Positions 29,721 to 40,052 of a DNA stretch of 64,000 nt are shown here, in pieces. The stretch's first letter is position 1. The number at the start of each line of letters is the position of its first letter. The notes beneath the pieces were generated by a model. It was not told where the DNA came from, ran no database searches, and saw only the letters and a list, made by a program, of their open reading frames with translations. Source of the stretch: Sphaerolaimus hirsutus (Eukaryota; Nematoda; Chromadorea; Monhysterida; Sphaerolaimidae); contig OZ038451.1 of the NCBI GenBank assembly GCA_964036195.1, positions 14,016,529 through 14,080,528 on the forward strand. The letters run 5' to 3'. Position numbers and translations under genes: made by a program.

Positions 29721-31681
29721 CATCATTTTTCGAAATATTCTCATGTGCAAATGATCAGCCCAATCTTGCTAAAATTTTGTGTCAATGTGGGGCCAACATT
29801 TCTTTACATTGGTCCCAAATGGCACCCCCCAGCACCCCCCTAGTCAGCCGTGACTGCCTTCTATATTTTTCTCGATTTTTTTTCTGGCAAATATAAGTGG
29901 AAAATTTCGGAATCCCACACAGAGTATTGCTGCGGGAAAGCGCGCTGCCATTTTTGGCATGCTGCCAACACAAGTAATGGATATGCTTGTGTTGGCAGTT
30001 TTTTGATGAAAAAATATCACAAATGGATCGCTCGGAGTCGCACATAGGTTGCAGGGTTATTTTGACCCCCTGCTGGCACCCCACTGCTGCTGCCCCACAA
30101 AAATCCATCCCAAATTGCGGATATCAGCCACCTTATAACATTCAAACCTATTGAGAATTTTATAAGTGCAAACATTTTGATTGTGATTGCAAAAACCACA
30201 AAATTACACTTTCTGGGAATGACCTATTCATCTGTCTGGCCCATTTACACAAAATACAGGACACATTGCCAGTTGTCCCCTGATATATGTTTAACAGATA
30301 ATTGTTGTCTGAATTCAATGGGCACCAGCATATAATGATTTGCATCCTGGTGTCGCAGAGGCTGGTCATGCTTTTATGGAAATGCTGTCTTTGAACAGTG
30401 GTATTTTCACTGGTGGCCATAAATGAAGACTTTGTGCAACGATGTGGTGTAGGACCCGCCACATGTTGCTCATGACACTTAGGAAGCCAGTCCTGGCCAC
30501 CATGTGCTGTATGATAAGCCTGGGGCTGTGTAAGGCACATTAGTTCCAATATATGTTTTGTTCAAAAAAAAGATTTCAGGTTTGATCTTCGGCAAAATTT
30601 TGGTGTGTGGGTTGTGAGGGGGTGGAAAAGTTGCAGGAAGTTACCATCTCATATGTCAAGAAAAATCAGTGGCCTAAACCATCCCCAACCAATTTTATAA
30701 ATAAATCAAATTTCAGCCTGAACAAAAATTTGTATGGATTTTTCATTTATATTTGCCAGAAAAAAAAACACGACAAAAAATATTTTCAGCAGCAAGGGTG
30801 GCCTGAAGGGGTGCCCCCTTGGGTATATAAAGTACGTAGATACTTGATGGCACCCTCACACAAGATGACAGCTTGCATGTGAGTGTTTTAAAACATGGCT
30901 TTGTGAAAAAATTTCAATTTTCCATTTAAATTTTCCACCAGTTTTTTACAGCAAAATGGCCCCAAGAGTGCCATGGAACTTTTTGCTTTAGCGGTAGCAC
31001 CAAATTCTCAATTTTTAGTATACTCGGCGTACGTGATACTCTGCCCTCGCACTGATTTATGTCTCGTGTTGGAAGCGTGCCAATGATCATTAAATCATGC
31101 GATTTCCGTAAAAATATGAAAAAAATTCATCGATGTGAATATGTTAATGAATAACATTATAACAACAATCATATTTGTTCATCTTTTTATGAAACTCGGA
31201 CGTGTTAACCATCGTTGGCACACTTCCAGCGGGAACCACGCGTGCAGGGTGTAAAGTAACCGGAGTATACGCAACTTTTTTATGTGATGTGTGGGTCGCC
31301 ATTCGGTCTGCGAATGAATAGGTATACGTACCGAAATAATCAGCCATTCAATCCGCAGCGCGATTTGTTTTTTGCTTCATTTGTCTGTGGTCAATTTCTC
31401 GTGACTACAATCTTGGCAAATGGTCAGTTTTCGCAGCATTTTCTCTGATGTACGTAACATCGTCTGTTGGTGTCTCTTTAGTTATGTAATTGGGATGCGG
31501 ACCGATAGGTAAATACCCAATTTGATTGACTGAAATGTTATGAAAAAGATGGACTTTTATGGTTTACCTGGTAAAATAGCGACGAAGGCTGTGGGAACAA
31601 TGCGACCAACGATAAGGGGATGACTCTGTTCCAGTGATTACAATTTTTAACCCACTACCAAACTTGTGAGCTGCTTCAAAT
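29721..31681. other. Intergenic DNA, no recognised feature
   Basis: AT-rich. Open frames here lack convincing splice context or family motifs. A hairpin pair TGCCAACACAAG/CTTGTGTTGGCA is at about 29963-29998. The 3' end is the presumed upstream region of the unidentified gene that begins at 31682. Confidence 0.3.
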
Positions 31682-32957
31682 GGCCGCCGCGCCAGGAACT
31701 AGTGTGCTAATGGAGCATTTACAAAAAGGCGTCAAGCCGGGGACGTATCCAGGATTTTTGTAGCGGGGGGGGGCTACTTGTTTACGGAGCCCGGCCAACG
31801 GAAGGCTCAACCGTTGGCGTTGGCACTGGCGCCAGGAACTGGTGTTTATGTACGTGAATATGTATACACACATTTTACAGCGCCAGAGTACAGGGTTATA
31901 GGGAAGTGTGTTTACAGGTACAAATCTGCTTATAATATCAAGGGCATGGAGGGAAATGCGCGCCTGCGCGCAAAACTTTTGAACACCCATGAAAATTTTA
32001 TAGGAAAAGCTGCATTTCCCGGAATTTTCTGGGGGGGGGCAGCCCCCCGCCCCCACCTGGATACGGCCTTGCGTCAAGCGCCAGCGAAAAATGACGCCAT
32101 TCCTTTGTCAATTGTCAGTCTGTTTGTCAATCGATCAGTTCGCGTATCAATTTAAACATTATCCGGGACTCGGGACATCCAGAGTTGATTCCCTGTCAAC
32201 GTTGTGCAATATAATCGAAATATTTAGAGGAAAATAGGGGTGTAAAAAATTACTCCCCCAGAAATCAGTACCTAAGGACAAATAACCGGGTTGCCACCTT
32301 CCCCTATCTTTCTCGATCTCTAAGTGATTTCTCGCTGCCCCATCCAGGCAGACACCAAGATCAGCACTGATAGCCTCTGCAAAGGTGGAGCTAACATCGA
32401 GGCAACCATATTTTCCTCATTACCCCAGTGGGACAGACTCGACAGGCAAGATTGTCCGGAGGACATCGCCATGTTTCTGTTCCTGTGCGACACCAGCCTT
32501 ATCAACATCGAGAAGTCGACCTAGTTGACTTTAGAGGCTGGTGAACAACGGTATAACTAGACAACAGGGTCAGTCCACCGGACATTTGACAAGTGTGACA
32601 TTTTTCAGGGTTCGGGTTTGGCCTCTGTATAAATTGAAACTGCGCCACTTTCGTGTCGATTGGCACTTTGGCATTTTTCGAGCTCTAGTTAGGAATTTTG
32701 CAACTTCACGTGGCATTTTGACTGGCTGGATTTGACACGGAAAAGGTGCTACGATGAAAGCACAAACATGATCCATTTTCTATACGGTCTCTAAACATAT
32801 TTATATGCAGGAAGATCATCGTGGGCCGCCATCGTGATATGATTCTCGAACTGACCCTAAAGCACCTGCACGATACCAATTTCAATAGAGGCAATCCTGT
32901 CAATCTGAAAGTTGGCATAATGGTCGTTGATGCTGACCACCTGGCCGTCAGGATCCA
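31682..32957 (+). CDS. Unidentified small gene, probably 3 exons
   Basis: I do not recognise this gene. A candidate first exon begins ATGGCCGCCGCG at 31682 (MAAAPGTSVLMEHLQKG, then possible donor at 31731). Exon 2 is 32349-32507, after a strong pyrimidine-rich acceptor, with GGANIEATIFSSLPQWD and CPEDIAMFLFLCDTSLIN. Exon 3 is 32811-32957, with RHRDMILELTLKHLHD and VDADHLAVRIQ, then TGA. Joining GAGAA|GTCGAC to TGCAG|GAAG keeps frame. Codon choice (CTC, AAC, ATC, GAG) looks coding. The product would be about 120-140 aa, acidic and soluble, with no signal peptide. A hAT MITE (31738-32071) sits immediately after exon 1. The exon 1 link is speculative; exons 2 and 3 are better supported. Confidence 0.4.
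31730..32079. mobile_element. hAT MITE with 8-bp target duplication, next to a candidate exon
   Basis: Element 31738-32071 starts CGGGGACGTATCCAGG and ends CCTGGATACGGCCTTG. It is flanked by CGTCAAGC at 31730-31737 and 32072-32079. It carries the GCGCGCCTGCGCGC word and terminal G/C tracts of the family. Confidence 0.85.
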
Positions 32958-33529
32958 GTGAATTCACATTTTTCAGATTTTAAAAAGTCTTTCACACCTG
33001 GGTTTGGTCACTTTATATTTTTATCGAATTTTTATTTAAAATATTACAAATTTTGTTCCGCAGAGGTTAATGTTGCATTTGTGAAAATAAATACATGGGC
33101 ATCACAAATAGTATAAATACCTATCATAACCCATTGAATAATGAACCAAAAGTAATACAATTTTTCATAATAATATTTCGTTTTTACTATGCAATAATTA
33201 ATTACGAAATTTATCGCAAAGTTTTATTCATTAAATTATGGCAGGATTCTGAGCGAAGTATTCACTTCCACTCGGTTTGAATGGTGCCATGATCCCTTAA
33301 GTGCGTTAGAAATAGAGCTCAAACTTTTTCGTCTACCTGTCGCAATGGCAGCATAAAAAAGAAACTCGTTATGTACTTTTTTATAGTATATTTCAACGTA
33401 GCGCTTTTTTCTGTGCATTGTTTGCACTGAGACTTGCAGTTATGTACTTGTTTGTATTGGTTGAGAGTCTGCTTGTAGAACCTGCAGCGAACCTAAGGTA
33501 GTGAAGTGCATAGTTGTTAAAACGTATTT

Positions 33530-34395
33530 ACATTTACTCAAACAGTACTTATACTCATGTACTCAGTAAATACGTTTACGTATACTTTTAAAAAGTACCT
33601 GTACTCGCTTTTACGTATACTTTTTGAAAGTACTCGAGTACATAAACCGTATTTCAGATGTTTGTTTTCAGGCTTCTCCAAGGCAAAGATGGTAAAAAGT
33701 TGAGACAAAAGTGAAAAATAGGGAGAAAAATGCAAAAAAATACCTAGCTGAAAATAGGCAAATAACACATGAATTAGTGAATTCGAAGGTTAAAATGGTG
33801 AAAAAGGCATGAAAATTAGTTATTTTTAGTGAAAATTTGGGCAAAATTCCTGAAAAATACTCACTTTTACGTTTTCTGGGGGCAAAAGTATTTGACTCAT
33901 GTTTACTCATGTGTAAAAGTAAAAAACTTTTACTTTATGTTTTCTGTACTCAGGGGGTGAGTAAAAAATAAATACTCTACGTTTACATATACTTTAAAAA
34001 AGTACCTGTACTCGCTTTTACATATACTTTTTGAAAGTATTCGAGTACATAAAACATATTTCAGATGTCTGTTTTCAGGCTTTTTCAAGGCAAAGATGGT
34101 AAAAAGTTGAGACAAAAGTGAAAAATAGGGAGGAGAAAATGCAAAAAATAGCTGTCAATAGGCAAATAACACATGAACTAGTGAATTCGAAGGTTAAAAT
34201 GGTGAAAAAGGCACGAAAATTAGCTATTTTTAGTGAAAATTTGGGCAAAATTCCTGAAAAATACTCACTTTTACGTTTTCTGGGGGTAAAAGTATTTGAC
34301 TCATGTTTACTCATGTGTAAAAGTAAAAAACTTTTACTTTATGTTTTCTGTACTCAGGGGCTGAGTAAAAAAATAAATACTTTACGTTTACGTTT
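33530..34395. repeat. Tandem duplication of about 425 bp, GTACT/TACGT-rich
   Basis: Copy 1 (about 33555-33960) and copy 2 (about 33980-34390) are highly similar and share AAAAAGTACCTGTACTCGC, AAGTACTCGAGTAC, GGCAAAGATGGTAAAAAG and CTCATGTGTAAAAG. Both start with short ACGTATACTTTT repeats. No protein coding was recognised. Weaker relatives with GCGTAAGCGTAA words are at 42450-42620 and 43120-43300. Confidence 0.75.
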
Positions 34396-34921
34396 ACTTT
34401 GAAAAAAGTTTGGTACTCTTAACAACTCTGGCGCAGTGTAGTGTAAAGGCCATATGCGAGCCAATATCCTTACCTGACCGTTGAGTGCTGACAGTGCAAA
34501 AAAATCTACATTGGCTGCACGTGTGCAGCGCTTTTTAGATGCCTTCATAGCATAAATATCGTTGAGTTTTAGCTTGTGTGTCGGAAGCCGCAACTTGTTT
34601 TTTTGTCATTTGTATCACGCACATTAATTGACAGCCGAAATTCCCAAATAAGCTGATAAATATTTGAAACATCGTTTAGTGAACTGAAAATAATCAGTTT
34701 CGGTCTCCGTCAACAGTTGATGGACTCTGAATACATTCTGGTAAATTCAAATGTGTAATGTGATTGATCTGCTTTGGAAATTGCAACTATCAACTGATCT
34801 GCGTATACTCGGCCGACCGTGCCGATTTTGCATTATGACTAATATTGCTGACTAATAATTTCCGCCTTTCTTTTATTCGATCATTTCTCTTTTCCAAATT
34901 TTGCTTCTCAAATTTGCGCGT

Positions 34922-35467
34922 GATGAAATTGAGGCGTCCAATTCTAAAGCGGGAATTAGAGCTCAGCGTCGATTCGACGTGAAATGATGACGTGAAATGT
35001 TTTCGTGAAATTAATTACACGAGTGTGGATCATGCTACGGGTCTACAATTTTCTAAGGATAATATATGAATCAATACCTTAATCGTGTCCAATACTGAGT
35101 GTTATCAGCCACAACTAGAGCGAATTGAAAAATTCAATTTTTATCATTTCACGTCATCATCATTTCACGTCACAGTGTCAGGGAACAACTTGACATTTCA
35201 CGTCAGACTTTTGCTTGCAATAGTCTGACGTGAAATGTCAAGTTGTTCCCTGACGTAAAATGATGACGTGGAATGATAAAAATTGAATTTTTCAATTCGC
35301 TCTAGTTGTGGCTGATAACACTCAGTATTGGACACGATTAAGGTATTGATTCATATAATATCCTTAGAAAATTGTAGACCCGTAGCATGATCCACACTCG
35401 TGTAATTAATTTCACGAAAACATTTCACGTCATCATTTCACGTCGAATCGACGCTGAGCTCTAATTC
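34922..35467. mobile_element. 545-bp near-perfect fold-back palindrome
   Basis: Two arms of about 265 bp are inverted: the left starts GGAATTAGAGCTCAGCGTCG and the right ends CGACGCTGAGCTCTAATTCC. Both contain many TTTCACGTCA/TGACGTGAAA words and the pair AACAACTTGACATTTCACG/CGTGAAATGTCAAGTTGTT next to the centre. A rearranged, shorter relative is at 42126-42402. No coding content. Confidence 0.85.
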
Positions 35468-35472
35468 CGGCC

Positions 35473-36100
35473 TAAAAGTCGACAAGTCCAAAATATGAAA
35501 ATTTCGAGTTAGGCCCGGAAACGTCATCTGGGGCTACGTCTGCACATTTTTCATCATTTTCCATAAATTTTTTGACCTCACATGCTTGGCATAGTGCCAA
35601 ATTTGACATTTTTTGGGAAAAATGCAAAAAAATTGGGAACGAAGTCGACAAGTCCACGTAGTTTTGAGCTAAAAGTCGTCACGTCCAGCCTCCACTTCCT
35701 TTTTTATGGGAAAAAAGCGCAAGAAATGTGATAAGTCCACTATGGAAACCGATTTCTAAAAGGCGACAAGTCCATAATTTCTCCATAAGGCGGCCTCGGC
35801 TTCCCCGGGAACAAAAACGTTATCGCGTGCAAGAAGTCGACAAGTCCATTTCCCTCCCCAGAACAGTTTTGCTCTGACCGAATGGAATTTTGTGGACCCC
35901 CCATTTTTCACATATGATATAGGTACGTTGAGATTAGGGGCTGAAATTTTGACACTTTATTGTCAACATATGGAACTTAATGGAAAGCATGAGAGAGCCA
36001 AATTGGACATGCACCACGGGCCTGGAATTGGGTCTGAAACTTAAAATGCGATTTACTCAAAATCGCATTTTGTGGACTTGTCGACTTTTACAATTAGAGG
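35473..36100. mobile_element. Element with AAAAGTCGACAAGTCC inverted ends
   Basis: It starts TAAAAGTCGACAAGTCC at 35473 and ends GGACTTGTCGACTTTTA at about 36092. The GTCGACAAGTCCA word recurs at least four times internally. It directly abuts the 545-bp palindrome. Confidence 0.65.
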
Positions 36101-36244
36101 CCTCAATTACGTCCCAACAAATCAATCAGGTCAATGCACACGTCAAGTGACAATAAACGTTGCAATTCATGTGTGACGTTGCGCATTCGCTTTCAAGTGC
36201 TCAAGAGAAGGACTGACAAGAGAATTCTTGCTTAAACTTAAGCA

Positions 36245-36671
36245 TACCGTATTTCCTCGAAATACCCCCCCCCCCTCGAAATACCCGCTCAAAATGGCCA
36301 CTATGAATTTATTAGCCCCCCCCCCCTCGAAATACCCCCAAATTGAGTGTGAAGGGAACGTTAATGACAATAGATGCGTTTTGTGATCCGGGCAATGCAA
36401 AACACACGTTTAAAACAATGACTTGTTACGTAAGAACAGGGTTTATACCATCTACATACTTACATAAGTCTATAGACCCTTATACATGGCAGTTATGGTT
36501 GCATTTTCGTCTGCGTATGTTACAAACGACAAATCGGTACTGGAAGTTCTAAAAATTTCTGGCAAAATAATAAACCCCCCTCGAAACACCCCCTCGTTTA
36601 CCCCCCCCCCCCCTCAAAATTCTCACTCTGAGACGATCACCCCCCGATGGGTATTTCGAGGAAATACGGTA
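36245..36671. mobile_element. CCGTATTTC inverted-repeat element flanked by TA
   Basis: Starts CCGTATTTCCTCGAAATACC and ends GGTATTTCGAGGAAATACGG, with TA on both sides. Inner C tracts and TCGAAATACCCC units repeat. Its middle resembles that of 29476-29720. Confidence 0.75.
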
Positions 36672-36821
36672 TGTCACGTTTCACACAACTCAACTCACCT
36701 AAGTATCACCTTACGACTCGCAGAATCAGGCCCAATCCACTATCAAACTATCTCCAACAATAAAAAATTCTCCAACCCCTCCCCCCCCAAAAAAACCCCC
36801 ACCAACCACAATCACCCCTAG

Positions 36822-39584
36822 CGCACCAACAATGACCGCGGTGGAAGAGGCGCTCGACTCGATGTTGGGCACGTTGCAGCGCTCGATGAGCCAGGTCTCC
36901 GTGGGCGGAGTCTCGCACGCGCCCAAGGGAAACTGTGCTGCTTGTGGCAGACCCATTGTGGGACAGGTTGGGGGGGGGGTTGACTTGGGGCACTCACGGA
37001 CTGACCGGTCGTGCAAAATTCCGTGCAAATACTACGTATGGGGTTTTGGCCGACTATTGGCAGGGCCTGTATTTTTGCTAGGAGCCGCTGCCAATTTTCA
37101 GTGGTGTAATTCTGAGAAAACTCTCCCCCCCCTTGAATAACGCCCGTGGGGAATTATTATTTCGTCAGACTTTTTTGAGGAGGGAACTAATCGAGGGTGA
37201 ATTCTTCAAGGGAGGGATTATTATTTTGTCTAAATTTTTATCTCAATCTATAAGTCTATGTTTCTATCCACTCCTTCATGGAATATGCGTCATTTACACC
37301 ATAAGGTGCAATTTTTGTTCAAATTGGACACAACAAATTGATCATATGCCTTAAGGGGGAATTATTCAAGGGGTTATTATTTTCCTCACTTGTCTTACAG
37401 GGGGAATTATTCAAAGGGGTGAATTATTCAAGCAAATACGGTAGTCTCTGTCCATTTAATTCAATATAATTTTTCAACACCCAGATAGTACTGGCCCTAG
37501 ACCGCCCCTGGCACGCGGAACACTTCGTCTGCGCCCAATGTGGTGAACCCCTAGCTCACCGGGGATTCTATGAGCGCGGAGCCAAGGCCTATTGCGATGT
37601 GGATTACCACAAGCTGTTCAGTCCCAAGTGTGGCTATTGTAGCGGACCTATTAAGGAGGTTGGTGTGGTCTTGTGTTGTTGGCTTTTTTGGTCTTGTCCT
37701 TCTGTCTTTTGTCCTGTTGCACAAAAACTGACGATAATCTGTGAAGTGACAAGTACTACCGGTAAACTAACAATATAGTAAACTCATATATCAGCTTCTG
37801 AGCGCATCTGAGTTTACCGGAATGTGTCATTTTGAATCTCCGTCAACTGTAGTTGACGAACAGCTCACTTCGGTAAACTCAACCTCATTTCGTTCAAAGC
37901 TGATAAATGAGTTTACTAAATTGTTAGGTTTCCTGCAGTAAACTAGTGTGCGTAGCGCCATTATCTACACACTCCACTCAAATATCACATGCAAAATGCC
38001 TTGCCCAGCGCTGCATCACGGCCATGGACCGGCAGTGGCACGTGGAGCACTTCATGTGCGCCCAGTGCGGCCGCGAGCTGTCCGACGGCGCTTTCCACGA
38101 AAAGGACGGCAAAGCGTACTGCAGGGAGGACTTTTTCCGGCTTTTTGGACCAAGGTGTCACAATTGCCAGCAGCCGATTACTAGCGACTTTGTGACTGCA
38201 CTTGGCGCGCAGTGGCATCCAGACTGCTTGATTTGCGTGGTCAGTTGGGGTCGGGCTCTTGACCTGGCATGTCGCTTTTTTGCGGTTCAACATGCATTAT
38301 ACCATATTCCCTGAAAATACCCCCCGGGGTGATTGTGTCGTAGTGCAAATTTTGAGGGGAGTTTTTATTTCGTCAGAAATTTTCGTAAAATTCGTGAAAC
38401 CGTTCAGCAGTGTTTTCTGTATTTACTGTAATTGGCAACCGAGGAAAATACTACGGAAACTGCATTGTCGCGTTCTATGAAGTCGACCGCGGCTACTGAA
38501 TAAATACCTGCATAATGTGCCACATCTCGGAGCCGCACCTTTCACCCCTCATTAAGCCCCCCCCCATGTCGCAGGACTGCAACCGTCGCCCGGAAGACGG
38601 GCACTTCTACGCGGAACAGGGCCATCCGCTGTGCGCGCGGCACTTCCACGCCCGCCGCGGCTCCGTGTGCCACCAGTGCAAAAACCCCATCAATGGCAAG
38701 TGTGTCACCGCCATTGGCAGGTTGGTATTTTGAAGGCTTTGTTGTTGTTGTTTTTGGGGGGTGTCAAAAAATCATGTCGTCTTGAATGTTCAGCCGTTTA
38801 TTCCGCTTACTGTATCCCTAATTGATCGAAATACGGTCAAGCGATCAGTAAAAATTTACTCAAATTTAATATTTTACAGTACATTTTACATCACTTGACA
38901 TATTGCACACATTTGACGTTTGACAAAGCATTGGACATAACTTGACACTTTACATACATTTGACATTTTTCTGGGAATGTTTACATAACTTGACATAACT
39001 TTTTGACATTTTTACATATGTAACTTGACAGAACATTTTTTACATACTTTTGAAATTTTTCAGAGAATTTTACAGGGTCTGGGATTTCAGATTAATAAAT
39101 ACAGGTTAATAAATATCTTGCCACTAGGATCTTTACTTATCACTTACATACAAGTCATCTTCTCACTTGCAACGTCCATGTGCAAATCCACTGTCAACCC
39201 CCCCCCCCTCCCCCACGCAGGCGCTACCACCCGGAGCATTTCCGCTGCGCCGAGTGCTCGGCCATGCTAAACCGGAACACCTTCAAGCAGTTCGAAGACA
39301 GGCCCTATTGTTTCCGTTGTATCAGGAAACTGACCAGACCCGTGCAGCGCACCCAGGTGACAATCCCAGACCCTGTATGATGCCCTGTGAAATGTCAAAT
39401 GTCATGCAAATTGTCAAAAGTCATGTAAAATGCCCTGGAAAATGGCTAACGTACGTTTGCCATTTTCCAGGGCATTTTACACGACTTTTGACACTTTGCA
39501 TGACATTTGACATTTTACAGGGCATTTTACACGGTCTGGGATTGCCACCAGGCACCTGTGCAGGTGGCGCACAACTCTGTTTGA
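36822..39584 (+). CDS. PXN: Paxillin/Hic-5/leupaxin-type protein with four LIM domains
   Basis: This is a focal-adhesion adaptor: LIM domains target it to integrin adhesions. Exons: 36822-36966, 37485-37658, 38009-38239, 38575-38720, 39221-39356, 39552-39584 (TGA). From the ATG at 36832 it is 284 aa. Residues 8-21 (LDSMLGTLQRSMSQ) are an LD5-type motif directly before LIM1, as in paxillin. Zn-binding pairs open at C35/C38 (LIM1), C94/C97 (LIM2), C153/C156 (LIM3) and C212/C215 (LIM4); WH and HF spacings are conserved. The frame stays open to an acceptor at 36821, so 36822 may be an internal exon and LD1-LD4 exons may lie upstream, where I could not find them; alternatively this is a LIM-only form like fly PDLP. 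The last intron is a complete introner (39357-39551); after it only ten codons remain (APVQVAHNSV). Confidence 0.9.
37110..37442. mobile_element. CCGTATTnC-family remnant in paxillin intron 1
   Basis: GGGGAATTATTCAAGGGG and GAATTATTATTTCGTCAGA units end at CAAATACGGTA (37432-37442). The left terminal repeat is missing or very diverged. Confidence 0.5.
37735..37960. mobile_element. GTTGAC/CAACTGTAGTTGAC element in paxillin intron 2
   Basis: It contains AACTGTAGTTGACGAACA and GTAAACTCA words repeated in both orientations, ending AAACTAGTGTGCGTAGCGCC. It is related to 26440-26605 and 47640-47800. Confidence 0.45.
38880..39082. mobile_element. Degenerate introner-family copy in paxillin intron 4
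   Basis: Many CTTGACAT/TTTTACAT words lead to TTTACAGGGTCTGGGATTTCAG at 39061-39082, which matches the 3' terminal repeat of the introner family. The left end is not recognisable. It is part of a longer intron (38721-39220), so it is an old copy or fragment. Confidence 0.5.
39357..39551 (+). mobile_element. Introner copy 1: transposon forming the whole last intron of the paxillin gene
   Basis: The intron is 195 nt. It starts GTGACAATCCCAGACCCTG and ends GTCTGGGATTGCCACCAG. The two halves are inverted repeats over almost their whole length, meeting at AACGTACGTT. The exon before ends ACC CAG and the element is followed by a second CAG (the acceptor), consistent with a 3-bp CAG target duplication. 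Phase 0. Removing the element and one CAG leaves one uninterrupted frame. Confidence 0.85.
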
Positions 39585-40052
39585 GAGTTTGAAAATGGGA
39601 TTCGGTGGTTTGTGTAAAGGGTTTGTGTGAAGTGATTGATTTGATGGTGGGGTGTTTTTGGTAGTTTTTGAGGGGCCTGTTTCTCGAGAAAATTTATAGA
39701 GTTAGCTTTACTCCAGTTTACTAATACTGTCCTTATAGGTCACGCAGTAGTCTTATTAGAAAGCTCCATAGCTTTTTTAGCTAAATAGCTAGAAATTGTG
39801 CTTATGATCAGATTTCATTTGTGTTTTGTGTGCATCAGTTTTTCATCCTCTCAGTATTTTTCAGCTGTCAAACCCGCTTGCTCAAACTATTTTACATACC
39901 TATTTCGCTCTCACTAGAATAAAATTGGTCGGCTAAATAATCATTTATATGGATCACACGAAAAACACTCTAAAAAAACAAATGAAAATCACAAAATCGC
40001 GCCAATCAAAGTTGGTAAAGCCATCAATAATCACCCCCAAAATCGGAACAAA
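39585..40052. other. Convergent intergenic gap between paxillin and the BTB gene
   Basis: About 470 bp separate the two stop codons. It is AT-rich, with the shared 3' ends of both transcripts. No clear polyadenylation pair or repeat is seen, except TTTAGAG/AGAGTTAGC words. Confidence 0.4.
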
